Shown here piece by piece: positions 7,957 to 14,606 of a stretch of DNA of 32,555 bases. A model generated the notes under the pieces. It worked only from the letters and a program-made list of their open reading frames with translations, made no database searches and had not been told where the DNA came from. The position numbers and the translations under genes are program-made. The number at the start of each line of letters is the position of its first letter. Position 1 is the first letter of the stretch. Source of the stretch: Nitrospirota bacterium (lineage in GTDB: Bacteria; Nitrospirota; 9FT-COMBO-42-15; HDB-SIOI813); NCBI GenBank assembly GCA_016234155.1, contig JACRGZ010000013.1, forward strand, positions 1 to 32,555, read 5' to 3'.

Positions 7957-9012
7957 ATGATGTCAAGAAACTTTTCAATATACAAGTCCTACCTTGACGA
8001 GCGGGGAAAACTGCATCCATTCATGCAGGACATGATCCTCTTCTACAAGGGGCTGATTGATATATGGGGTGAAGCCTCCCCTGACGACCTTTCTCCTTTG
8101 TTCCCCCCCCTCACTCAAGTTTTCCCCCCTTTTTTAAAGGGGGGTGAGGGGGGATTAAAGTGTATGCTCAACAAGGATAAAATCAAAGCCTTGGATTTTA
8201 CCAACAGCATAAGCGTCGCAAAGAAAATATTTAAATTATTCGAACAGGAGAAGAAAGATGCGGATATTGAATGTGCCGGCGCATCACCAGATGCCATTAT
8301 CGAATTTATAAAAGATGGCCTTGCCAGTGAGGAGAGATATAAAAACGCTATCCTTAAATGGATACTCAAGCCATCTTTTGAATACACAATAGGTAAGCTA
8401 AAAATAATTGGCCAAACTACCCTCCCCCCCTCGTTCATATCCCCTCTCCCCACCCCCCTCCATATCCTCCCCCCACACGGGGGGGAGGAAAAAAGCTTGC
8501 CCCCGAAGTATTTATCGGGGGGTGGGGGGGGTGATTTGCAGGGGGAGAGGGGAAGGGTGAGGGGGAGCAAATCGGTGAGGGGGAGCGTAGGCGGCATATG
8601 CCCCCTGTGCGCCTCCCCTCCAGGCATGGCCCTTGTCTATGCCCCTGGTGATGGAACATCTGATCAGCGCCTCCTCTCCTGCTGCTTCTGCGGATACAGG
8701 TGGCCTTATTCCATGACCGGCTGTCCGGCATGTGGCAATGACAGTCCGGAAAAGTTTGGTTTCTTTGTCGGGGATTCATCCCCCAAAGAAAGCCCAAAAG
8801 AACCCCCAAAAGAACCCCCAAAAGAAACTAATGACCAGGGTGTGCGTGCCGTAAGCTGTGAGGAGTGCAAGACTTATCTGAAGACCATCTTCATAGGATG
8901 CCGTGGTGACAACAGAGCCCCTGAGGACTTGGACATGGACATAGAAGACGTAGCTACCCTCCACCTCGATATAATAGCCAACCAGCGTGGGTACAAAGCC
9001 CTCTGTGGGTGA
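7957..9012 (+). CDS. fdhE: FdhE-like formate dehydrogenase accessory protein, inflated by repeats
   Basis: A protein of about 351 residues. The C-terminal half carries four Cys pairs (CPLC.SPPG, CCFCGYRWP, CPACGN, CEEC.TYLKT) and ends ...EDVATLHLDIIANQRGY, which is diagnostic of FdhE. FdhE proteins bind iron through rubredoxin-like CxxC sites and are needed to obtain active formate dehydrogenase. No fdh subunit gene is in the window. Three in-frame repeat insertions are visible: a G/C palindrome at 8101-8161 (VFPPFLKGGEGG), a long composite palindrome at about 8418-8598 (Pro/Gly-rich, about 60 residues between the N-terminal and Cys domains) and a four-unit 12-bp tandem array at 8782-8829 (PKEP units). 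They avoid all CxxC motifs, so the protein may still fold. Start: the longer GTG form (7945) lies in a repeat, so the ATG at 7957 (or 7960) is preferred. Confidence 0.85.
   Translation: MMSRNFSIYKSYLDERGKLHPFMQDMILFYKGLIDIWGEASPDDLSPLFPPLTQVFPPFLKGGEGGLKCMLNKDKIKALDFTNSISVAKKIFKLFEQEKKDADIECAGASPDAIIEFIKDGLASEERYKNAILKWILKPSFEYTIGKLKIIGQTTLPPSFISPLPTPLHILPPHGGEEKSLPPKYLSGGGGGDLQGERGRVRGSKSVRGSVGGICPLCASPPGMALVYAPGDGTSDQRLLSCCFCGYRWPYSMTGCPACGNDSPEKFGFFVGDSSPKESPKEPPKEPPKETNDQGVRAVSCEECKTYLKTIFIGCRGDNRAPEDLDMDIEDVATLHLDIIANQRGYKALCG
8101..8161. repeat. Intragenic C-run/G-run palindrome in fdhE
   Basis: CCCCCC, TTTTTTAAA and GGGGGG, followed by TGAGGGGGG. It encodes a PPFLKGGEGG-type peptide, a hallmark of dispersed elements seen translated in many bacterial genomes. 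The frame is kept. Confidence 0.8.
8418..8598. repeat. Composite G/C palindrome in fdhE, inverted partner of 26709-26862
   Basis: Runs of C and G with the internal landmarks AAGCTTGCCCCCGAAG and TATTTATCGGGGGG. The stretch from about 8440 to 8545 matches the reverse complement of about 26710-26815 downstream of aroK. It adds about 60 codons in frame. Confidence 0.85.
8782..8829 (+). repeat. 12-bp tandem repeat in fdhE (PKEP units)
   Basis: Four units close to CCAAAAGAACCC, translated PKES/PKEP/PKEP/PKET. It is a simple in-frame slippage array between the third and fourth Cys pairs. Confidence 0.85.
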
Positions 9013-9066
9013 ATGAGTGAATGGGTGAATGAGTAAAACCAATGATCCCATCTACCCATCTACCGA
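9009..9066. repeat. ATGAGTGA-type short-period repeat, interrupted by the MITE
   Basis: Degenerate units of GAATGAGT and GAATGGGT, then the complementary CCATCTACCC units. The continuation TTTACCCATCTACTC lies beyond the MITE at 9221-9235. The same family fills 24880-24974. Confidence 0.7.
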
Positions 9067-9068
9067 TT

Positions 9069-9219
9069 GAGGCTCTTGCAAAAGTCCCCATTTTGTCATT
9101 CCCGCAGGGATTCTGAGCGGGAATCTGGTTCTAAGTGCTTGAAAAAGCATATCCCTCCCCGAGTGCTTCTATCGGGGATAGAAGATTTCGGGGATGACAT
9201 AGACTTTTGCAAGAACCTC
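9069..9219. mobile_element. 151-bp MITE, copy 1
   Basis: The terminal inverted repeat is GAGGCTCTTGCAAAAGT at the left and its complement, with one mismatch, at the right. It is flanked by GATT at 9065-9068 and 9220-9223, a 4-bp target duplication. It has the same 151-bp length as the copy at 14636-14786; about 65 bases at the right end are nearly identical while the left interior has diverged. The interior holds a CATTCCCGC...GCGGGAAT hairpin. It carries no transposase; the short open frame across it encodes only repeat sequence. Confidence 0.85.
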
Positions 9220-9245
9220 GATTTACCCATCTACTCTCAAAGCAC

Positions 9246-9275
9246 TTGCAAAAGAAAATAGCGCTATGTTAATAT
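9246..9275 (+). promoter_or_regulatory. Possible promoter of the citrate synthase-like gene
   Basis: TTGCAA (9246-9251), an 18-base spacer and TAATAT (9270-9275). This is a modest match (four of six each). The ATG follows the -10 by nine bases without a Shine-Dalgarno. Confidence 0.3.
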
Positions 9276-9284
9276 TCCATTACC

Positions 9285-11153
9285 ATGTCCGGTCTTGTAA
9301 AAGAAAAGAATCTTTTAACCAGGGCTGCCTATCACTATGAGATTGTAGATGTAAAAGGGCCAAATCTGTTCAGGGAGTTCTTCCCTTATAATGAGGTCCC
9401 AAAGATCCCATTTAATCACCGTATTGTTCCGATGTATACCCCTGATGAGTTCTGGATTACTGATACCACCTTCAGGGATGGGCAGCAGGCAAGGCCGCCG
9501 TACGGTGTCGAACATATAGTAAAGATCTATGACATGCTCCACAGGTTGAGCGGCCCTAATGGTGTGATAAGACAGTGCGAGTTCTTTCTTTACAGCAAGA
9601 AGGACAGGGAGGCTGTAGAGAAGTGTCTTGAGAAGGGGTACAGGTATCCTGAGATAACGGGGTGGATAAGGGCGGTCAAGGAAGATTTCCAGATCGTCAG
9701 GGAGGCGGGCCTTAAAGAGACCGGTATCCTTACATCATGCTCTGACTACCATATCTTTTTAAAGCTTGGAACGACGAGGCGTGAGGCGGCCGACAAATAC
9801 CTTGATATAGTCAGGACGGCACTGGATGCCGGCATTGTGCCCCGCTGTCACCTTGAAGATATCACCCGTGCAGACTTCTATGGGTTTGTAATCCCCTTTG
9901 TCCAGAGGCTGATGGAGATCTCTGAGCAGAGCGGGATACCGGTCAAGATAAGGGCATGTGACACAATGGGGTATGGTGTCCCTTATATGGGCGCCTCAAC
10001 ACCCCGCGGGATACCGGAGCTTATCTATGGTCTTGTGCACTATGGCGGTGTTCCTTCAGAGCAGCTTGAGTGGCACGGGCATAATGATTTTCACAAGGCC
10101 CTGATAAATGCAACAACGGCATGGGTATATGGATGCAGTGCGGCTAACGGGGTCATATTCGGCTTTGGGGAGAGGACCGGCAATACCCCGATTGAGGCAT
10201 TAGTTATGGAGTATATATCATTGCGGGGGGATACAAATGGTGTAGATACAACCGTGATTACAGAGATAGCTGAATATTTCAGAAAGGAGCTCGGTGTCCT
10301 GATACCCTCAAATTACCCCTTTGTCGGCGCTGACTTTAATAACACAAGCGCCGGTATCCACGCGGACGGGGCGCTGAAGAACGAAGAGATATATAACATA
10401 TTTGATACTGTAAGACTCCTTAAGAGACCGATGGGGATTACTATTACGGACAAGTCCGGGGTTGCCGGTATTGCATACTGGGTGAACAGTCACCTGGGAT
10501 TGGAGGATGACCGTAAGGTGGATAAAAAACACCCCGGGATTGAAAAGATATACAGATGGGTTATGGAACAGTATGAAATGGGGAGGCTTACGGCCATATC
10601 GTCTGATGAGATGTTTACTCAGGCCAAGAAGCATCTGCCGGAATATTTTGGTTCAGAGCTTGACCGCCTGAAGAAGAGGGCTGAGGATATTATGGTGCCT
10701 CTGGTAGAGGATGTTGTTGATGATGGTTCATTTAAGACTATGAGTTTCGGGCAGATGGAGGCGATTATGCAGAAGCTGGTGGATGATAATCCGTTTATAC
10801 AGTTTGCCTATGTTGTTAACATGGACGGACGGCTTCTGACAAAAAATATAACCCAGTCGGCCGATAGGGCAAGATATGAGAGATTTGGCGTCGGACAGGA
10901 TTTCTCGAACAGGCCATGGTTTATCGAGCCGCTGAAGAGTGGTAATACCTTTGTCACCGATTTCTACAAGTCTACAATAACCGATGCCCTCTGTATAACG
11001 GTTTCTACCCCTGTCAGGAATGAGACAGGGGAGGTGAAGGGTGTATTTGGTGTTGATTTAAAGTTTGAGGATGTGGTAAAGATTGACAGGAGGATGGAGT
11101 TTGGCAGGGTATCTGCAGAGGAGAAGGGTGGAGTTGAAGGGGAGATAATATGA
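9285..11153 (+). CDS. Re-citrate synthase-like (HMGL/LeuA family) enzyme with C-terminal Cache domain
   Basis: A 622-residue protein. Residues about 50-440 are a DRE-TIM/HMGL-like aldol-type acyltransferase domain: DTTFRDGQQ at 60-68 (catalytic Arg64, metal ligand Asp65), the metal-binding HGHND at 264-268 and GFGERTGNTPIEAL. Overall resemblance is to the group that includes Re-citrate synthases of anaerobes (acetyl-CoA plus oxaloacetate to citrate) rather than to true isopropylmalate synthase; the LeuA regulatory domain is absent. Residues about 495-600 (NPFIQFAYVVNMDGR, FSNRPWFIEPLKSG, FYKSTITDALCITVS, GVFGVDL) form a Cache/PDC sensor domain. Cache domains are normally extracytoplasmic, but no signal or membrane helix is present, so it should be cytosolic and may act as an allosteric ligand site. 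Malate dehydrogenase and fumarase genes follow, which supports a TCA role. Start ATG 9285; no Shine-Dalgarno seen. Confidence 0.8.
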   Translation: MSGLVKEKNLLTRAAYHYEIVDVKGPNLFREFFPYNEVPKIPFNHRIVPMYTPDEFWITDTTFRDGQQARPPYGVEHIVKIYDMLHRLSGPNGVIRQCEFFLYSKKDREAVEKCLEKGYRYPEITGWIRAVKEDFQIVREAGLKETGILTSCSDYHIFLKLGTTRREAADKYLDIVRTALDAGIVPRCHLEDITRADFYGFVIPFVQRLMEISEQSGIPVKIRACDTMGYGVPYMGASTPRGIPELIYGLVHYGGVPSEQLEWHGHNDFHKALINATTAWVYGCSAANGVIFGFGERTGNTPIEALVMEYISLRGDTNGVDTTVITEIAEYFRKELGVLIPSNYPFVGADFNNTSAGIHADGALKNEEIYNIFDTVRLLKRPMGITITDKSGVAGIAYWVNSHLGLEDDRKVDKKHPGIEKIYRWVMEQYEMGRLTAISSDEMFTQAKKHLPEYFGSELDRLKKRAEDIMVPLVEDVVDDGSFKTMSFGQMEAIMQKLVDDNPFIQFAYVVNMDGRLLTKNITQSADRARYERFGVGQDFSNRPWFIEPLKSGNTFVTDFYKSTITDALCITVSTPVRNETGEVKGVFGVDLKFEDVVKIDRRMEFGRVSAEEKGGVEGEII

Positions 11154-11159
11154 GGTAAA

Positions 11160-11302
11160 ATCCTAAGCACTAAATCCTAAATTCTAAACAATATCAAATG
11201 ACCAAAATCCAAAATTCAAAACAGCAAGGCTTTAGAAGTTTTGAACATTTGGATTTAGGATTTTGAATTTGTTTAGGATTTAGATATTAGGATTTAGGAT
11301 TG
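11160..11302. repeat. AAATCCTAAA inverted-repeat element, copy 1
   Basis: An AT-rich element with ends TAAATCCTAAA.TCTAAACAA and the near-complement TTGTTTAGGATTTAGATATT; the interior has CAAATGACCAAAAT. It is closely similar to 31574-31711. It fills the gap between the citrate synthase-like gene and mdh. Confidence 0.8.
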
Positions 11303-11318
11303 CAATAAGGAGGCGAAA

Positions 11319-12269
11319 TTGGGCGGACGGAATAAAATAACCATTATCGGCGCCGGCAATGTAGGGGCCTCTACGGCCCAGAGGGTGATGGAGAAATCCC
11401 TGGGGGATGTGGTGTTAATAGACGTTGTAGAAGGGATCCCTCAGGGTAAGGCGCTTGATATCTTAGAAGCTGCCCCTTTAAGCAATGCCGATGTAAGTGT
11501 CACGGGAACAAATAGTTATGATGAGACCGCAGGGTCTGATATTATTGTTATAACGGCAGGACTTGCAAGAAAACCCGGTATGAGCCGGCGGGATCTGTTA
11601 GAAAAAAATGCCAGGATAGTAAGGGATGTTACTGCAGAGGCTGTAAGACACTCACCTGACGCAATACTTATCGTTGTAACAAACCCCATGGATCTTATGA
11701 CATCTGTATCATGGAACGTCTCGGGTTTTCCAAGTCATCGTGTGATAGGGATGGGTGGTGTGCTTGATTCATCCAGGTTCAGATGTTTTATTGCCTCCGA
11801 ACTTAATGTATCAGTAGAGAATATACATGCCTTTGTACTTGGCGGTCATGGAGACCTCATGGTGCCGCTGCCGAGATTTTCCACCGTCGCCGGTGTCCCG
11901 ATAACTGAGATATTGTCAAATGCCCGGATAGACAAGATGGTGGAGCGTACAAGGTCTGGCGGCGGCGAGATCGTGGGGCTTCTTAAGACGGGGAGCGCCT
12001 ATGTGGCGCCTGCGGCGGCGATTACAGAGATGGTGGAGGCTATTATTCTTGACAAAAAGAAGATAATGCCATGCGCAGTGTATTTAGACGGGGAGTATGG
12101 GGTGAAAGACATGTTTGTTGGTGTGCCAGTAAAACTGGGGAAGAAAGGTGTAGAGGAGATTATTGAGATAAAGTTTACGGATGAGGAGAGGGAGGCGTTT
12201 CTTAAGTCTGTTGACAGGGTCAGGAGCGGAGTAGATGAGGTAAAACAAATCCTAAATCCTAAATCCTAA
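11319..12269 (+). CDS. mdh: Malate dehydrogenase (LDH-like, NAD-dependent)
   Basis: A 316-residue enzyme that interconverts malate and oxaloacetate with NAD. It has the Rossmann motif GAGNVG, with acidic Asp in VLIDVVEG indicating NAD preference. Substrate-side arginines are in ARKPGMSRRDLL, NPMDLMT carries the conserved Asn, and the catalytic His is in VLGGHGD. The MSRRDLL form marks malate rather than lactate specificity. The start is a TTG, chosen because AAGGAGG lies at 11306-11312, six bases upstream, the strongest Shine-Dalgarno in the window; no in-frame ATG fits the Rossmann strand. The last residues (QILNPKS) and the stop codon are encoded by AAATCCTAAA repeat units, so the native C-terminus was replaced or extended by the repeat. 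It sits between the citrate synthase-like and fumarase genes. Confidence 0.95.
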   Translation: MGGRNKITIIGAGNVGASTAQRVMEKSLGDVVLIDVVEGIPQGKALDILEAAPLSNADVSVTGTNSYDETAGSDIIVITAGLARKPGMSRRDLLEKNARIVRDVTAEAVRHSPDAILIVVTNPMDLMTSVSWNVSGFPSHRVIGMGGVLDSSRFRCFIASELNVSVENIHAFVLGGHGDLMVPLPRFSTVAGVPITEILSNARIDKMVERTRSGGGEIVGLLKTGSAYVAPAAAITEMVEAIILDKKKIMPCAVYLDGEYGVKDMFVGVPVKLGKKGVEEIIEIKFTDEEREAFLKSVDRVRSGVDEVKQILNPKS

Positions 12270-12278
12270 ATTATTGGT

Positions 12279-12360
12279 AAGGGGTCAAGGGGTCAAGGAT
12301 TCAAGGGGTCAAGTGATATTAATTCACTTGAATCCTTGACCCCTCGACCCCTTGAACCCT
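12279..12360. repeat. GGGGTCAAGG long inverted repeat, copy 1
   Basis: The left arm consists of AAGGGGTCAAGG-type units, the loop is around TATTAATT and the right arm has CCTTGACCCCTCGACCCC-type units. It can form a long hairpin between mdh and fumarase alpha. Related copies: 19163-19234 and, as one arm, 5596-5637. The TTG in its right arm gives the artificial upstream extension of the fumarase alpha frame. Confidence 0.85.
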
Positions 12361-12393
12361 AATTTAGGATTTTACCGAAGAGGGTTCTTAGGG

Positions 12394-13239
12394 ATGCGGC
12401 GCATACATTACAACGATATAGCGGACAAGATCAGTGACATCTGTATAGAGGCTAACTACAGCCTCAGCGGGGATGTCATTGCAGCGTATGAGAAGGCCCT
12501 TGAGATGGAAAAATCCCCCCTTGGCCAGGAGGTGCTGAGGCAGATTATGGAGAACTCGCAGATCGCCGGTAAGGAAGGTATGCCCCTCTGTCAGGATACG
12601 GGGCTTGCGGTCTTTTTTGTTGAGCTTGGTCAGGATGTCTCTATAGCCGGCGGACTCCTGAGTGATGCGATAAATGAAGGGGTGAGACAGGGGTACAGCA
12701 AGGGTTATCTCAGGAAATCTGTTGTGGAAGAGCCTATCTTTGGCAGGAGAAATACCACTGATAATACCCCGGCTATTATCCATACTGAAATTGTTCCGGG
12801 TGACAAAATCAAGGTTACACTTGATGTTGCCGGTGGTGGGTGTGAAAATATGGCGGCGTTAAAGATGTTCCGTCCGGCAGACGGGATTGAAGGGGTAAGG
12901 CAGTTTGTCATTGAAACGGTGAGAAATGCAGGTGCGAATCCATGTCCGCCTGTTGTTGTCGGAGTTGGTATCGGGGGGGATTTTGAGAAGGCTGCCATTT
13001 TGGCGAAGAGGGCATTGCTGAGGCCGGTTGGACAGCCGCATCCCAAGATGGAGGTGGCTGCTGTAGAGGAGGACCTCTTAAAGAGGATAAATCAACTTGG
13101 CATCGGACCTGTAGGTCTGGGTGGCAATATAACCGCCCTTGCGGTTCATATAGAGATACACCCATGCCATATCGCCAGTCTGCCGGTGGCGGTAAATTTA
13201 GGATGTCATTCGAGCAGGCATAAAAGCATGGTTGTATGA
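12394..13239 (+). CDS. Fumarate hydratase class I, alpha subunit
   Basis: About 281 residues, corresponding to the N-terminal half of single-chain FumA/FumB; it pairs with the next gene to hydrate fumarate to malate. Candidate [4Fe-4S] ligands are C66 (MPLCQDTG), C184 (ANPCPPVVVGVGIGG) and C271 (NLGCHSSRH), with spacings like those of structurally known class I fumarases. The frame continues upstream to a TTG at 12352, but that lies in the GGGGTCAAGG repeat; the ATG at 12394 matches usual N-termini and GAGGG precedes it. The stop overlaps the beta start as ATGA, so the two subunits are probably translationally coupled. The oxygen-sensitive class I type suits an anaerobe. Confidence 0.93.
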   Translation: MRRIHYNDIADKISDICIEANYSLSGDVIAAYEKALEMEKSPLGQEVLRQIMENSQIAGKEGMPLCQDTGLAVFFVELGQDVSIAGGLLSDAINEGVRQGYSKGYLRKSVVEEPIFGRRNTTDNTPAIIHTEIVPGDKIKVTLDVAGGGCENMAALKMFRPADGIEGVRQFVIETVRNAGANPCPPVVVGVGIGGDFEKAAILAKRALLRPVGQPHPKMEVAAVEEDLLKRINQLGIGPVGLGGNITALAVHIEIHPCHIASLPVAVNLGCHSSRHKSMVV

Positions 13240-13799
13240 AAATAACTACACCCCTTACAGACAATGTTATCACAGGACTTAAGGCAGGTGACAGGGTAGA
13301 GATAACAGGCGTCTTATATACTGCCCGGGATGTGGCGCACAAGCGGCTTGTCCAAATGATTAAAGAGGGGGAGAAGTTACCCTTTGATCTCAGAGGACAG
13401 ATTATCTATTTTGTGGGTCCGACACCTGCAAAACCAGGGATGCCAATAGGTTCTGCCGGTCCTACAACAAGCGGGAGGATGGACCCCTATTCCCCTTATC
13501 TTATTGAGCAGGGTCTTAAAGGGATGATCGGAAAGGGTGGGAGGTCTAAAGAGGTCGTTGATGCAATGGCTGAACATAAGTGCATATACTTTGCCGCTGT
13601 CGGCGGCGTTGCGGCGCTCCTTTCAAAGAAGATAAAGAAGGCAGAGGTGATTGCCTTTGAAGACCTCGGGACAGAGGCAGTCAGGAGATTAGAGGTAGAG
13701 GACTTCCCGGCGATCGTAATAAATGATATTTACGGTGGAGACCTCTACAAAGAAGGCGTAGCCAGGTATTCCAGCCCCCCGAGTAGCCGCATCCTTTAG
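13236..13799 (+). CDS. Fumarate hydratase class I, beta subunit
   Basis: A 187-residue protein matching the C-terminal half of class I fumarases. Signatures: YTARDVAHKR, GPTTSGRMDPY, GKGGRS and AVGGVAAL. This subunit contributes much of the substrate site, while the alpha subunit holds the Fe-S cluster. It starts by a 4-base ATGA overlap with alpha. With mdh and the citrate synthase-like gene it completes a fumarate-malate-oxaloacetate-citrate segment. The related two-subunit L(+)-tartrate dehydratase is a possible alternative, but the central-metabolism neighbours favour fumarase. Confidence 0.92.
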   Translation: MKITTPLTDNVITGLKAGDRVEITGVLYTARDVAHKRLVQMIKEGEKLPFDLRGQIIYFVGPTPAKPGMPIGSAGPTTSGRMDPYSPYLIEQGLKGMIGKGGRSKEVVDAMAEHKCIYFAAVGGVAALLSKKIKKAEVIAFEDLGTEAVRRLEVEDFPAIVINDIYGGDLYKEGVARYSSPPSSRIL

Positions 13800-13852
13800 G
13801 TAGGATGCGAAATTTACACAGACCCAGCGCAGGGGTCATCCCCCATTATTTT

Positions 13853-13874
13853 GGACAGACCTGAAGGTCTGTCC
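13853..13874. repeat. GGACAGACCT palindrome, copy 1
   Basis: GGACAGACCT, a 2-base GA centre and AGGTCTGTCC, followed by CTAC. The same sequence with the same flank occurs inverted at 15348-15373. It is not followed by a T-run, so it is a weak terminator candidate. Confidence 0.85.
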
Positions 13875-13910
13875 CTACGTCTCCCGATGACCCTACACCC
13901 TAGACTATAG

Positions 13911-13929
13911 GCCGGCCATGAAGGTCGGC
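13911..13929. repeat. GCCGGCC short palindrome
   Basis: GCCGGCC, ATGAA, GGTCGGC. It resembles the in-frame copy in the VCBS gene at 381-399 (GCCGGCC, ATAAA, GGCCGGC). Confidence 0.7.
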
Positions 13930-13984
13930 GCTGCAGGCATAGCATATTCACATAAGGTTTATGCAAAATTCGTGCTTAAAATCC

Positions 13985-14013
13985 TTTACTTGAATTTTCG
14001 TTTGTGTTATATT
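13985..14013 (+). promoter_or_regulatory. Predicted sigma-70 promoter of the lptCAB-rpoN cluster
   Basis: TTTACT (13985-13990), a 17-base spacer and TATATT (14008-14013). The transcription start would be near 14020, which puts the alternative GTG start at 14004 upstream of the message and supports the ATG at 14034 as the lptC start. Confidence 0.55.
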
Positions 14014-14033
14014 TCATTTTATCTAATAAGCCA

Positions 14034-14594
14034 ATGGATATTTCAAGAAAATGGAAGTATATCGGGATAATCTGTTTTCTCTTATTTGTTGTCATTCTTA
14101 CAGGGCTTTTAAAGGGGAAAGAGGAAGGGAAGGGTGAGCGGTTAGAGACAGCCGTGCTTGGAGATATAGTGCAGCGCATAGAGAATTTTCACCTTATACG
14201 TTTTAAAGGTGAAGATGTGGAGTGGGAAATAGCGGCAAAAAAGGCGGTGATACATAACGGAGAAGATGATGCCTCACTTCAGGAGATAGGGATTACTCAT
14301 AACCCGTATAATGGAGAGCCAATCAGGCTTACAGCAGAGAGAGGAAGATACAACATAGATTCAAATGCCTTTCTTTTAGAAAAGGTAGAGAGGGAAGTAG
14401 ATGTAAAGATTGGCGAAGGTCTTACGATAAATGTCGGCAGCCTTTCGTGGTCTGAAGATGACAGGGAGATATGGGGTCCCGGGAAGGTGCTGTTAGTGGG
14501 CCAAAGATTTATACTTGAAGGAGAGGACCTTATAGCGAATCTGGATAAAGGGGTGTATGAGATTAAAAATAACATCCGGGCGGCTATGTGGTAA
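14034..14594 (+). CDS. lptC: LptC, LPS export bridge protein
   Basis: About 186 residues. A short basic N-terminus (MDISRKWK) is followed by one membrane helix (YIGIICFLLFVVILTGLL) and then a periplasmic beta-jellyroll. The strand patterns GEDVEWEIAAKKAVI and LTAERGRYNIDSNAFLLEKV are typical of LptC/OstA-like folds. LptC anchors in the inner membrane and passes LPS from LptFG to LptA. It lies directly before lptA and lptB, the usual order. The longer GTG form (14004) falls upstream of the predicted transcription start. Confidence 0.85.
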   Translation: MDISRKWKYIGIICFLLFVVILTGLLKGKEEGKGERLETAVLGDIVQRIENFHLIRFKGEDVEWEIAAKKAVIHNGEDDASLQEIGITHNPYNGEPIRLTAERGRYNIDSNAFLLEKVEREVDVKIGEGLTINVGSLSWSEDDREIWGPGKVLLVGQRFILEGEDLIANLDKGVYEIKNNIRAAMW

Positions 14595-14606
14595 TTGGGG
14601 TGGTAA

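Noticed and set aside
8115..8821. Two open frames of 170 and 128 codons on the minus strand opposite fdhE
   Set aside because: They exist because the G/C-run repeats lack stops; their composition is Pro/Gly repeats and they lie antisense to FdhE motifs.
9067..9261. Open frame of 64 codons across the first MITE
   Set aside because: It is the translation of the 151-bp element and its flanks, with no protein-like conservation; a similar translation occurs in the second copy.
12908..13342. Minus-strand open frame of 144 codons opposite the fumarase genes
   Set aside because: A shadow of strongly conserved fumarase coding sequence; it has no recognisable motif.
13853..13874. Rho-independent terminator after fumarase
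   Set aside because: The hairpin is good but no T-run follows, and an inverted copy lies between lptA and lptB, where termination would cut an operon.
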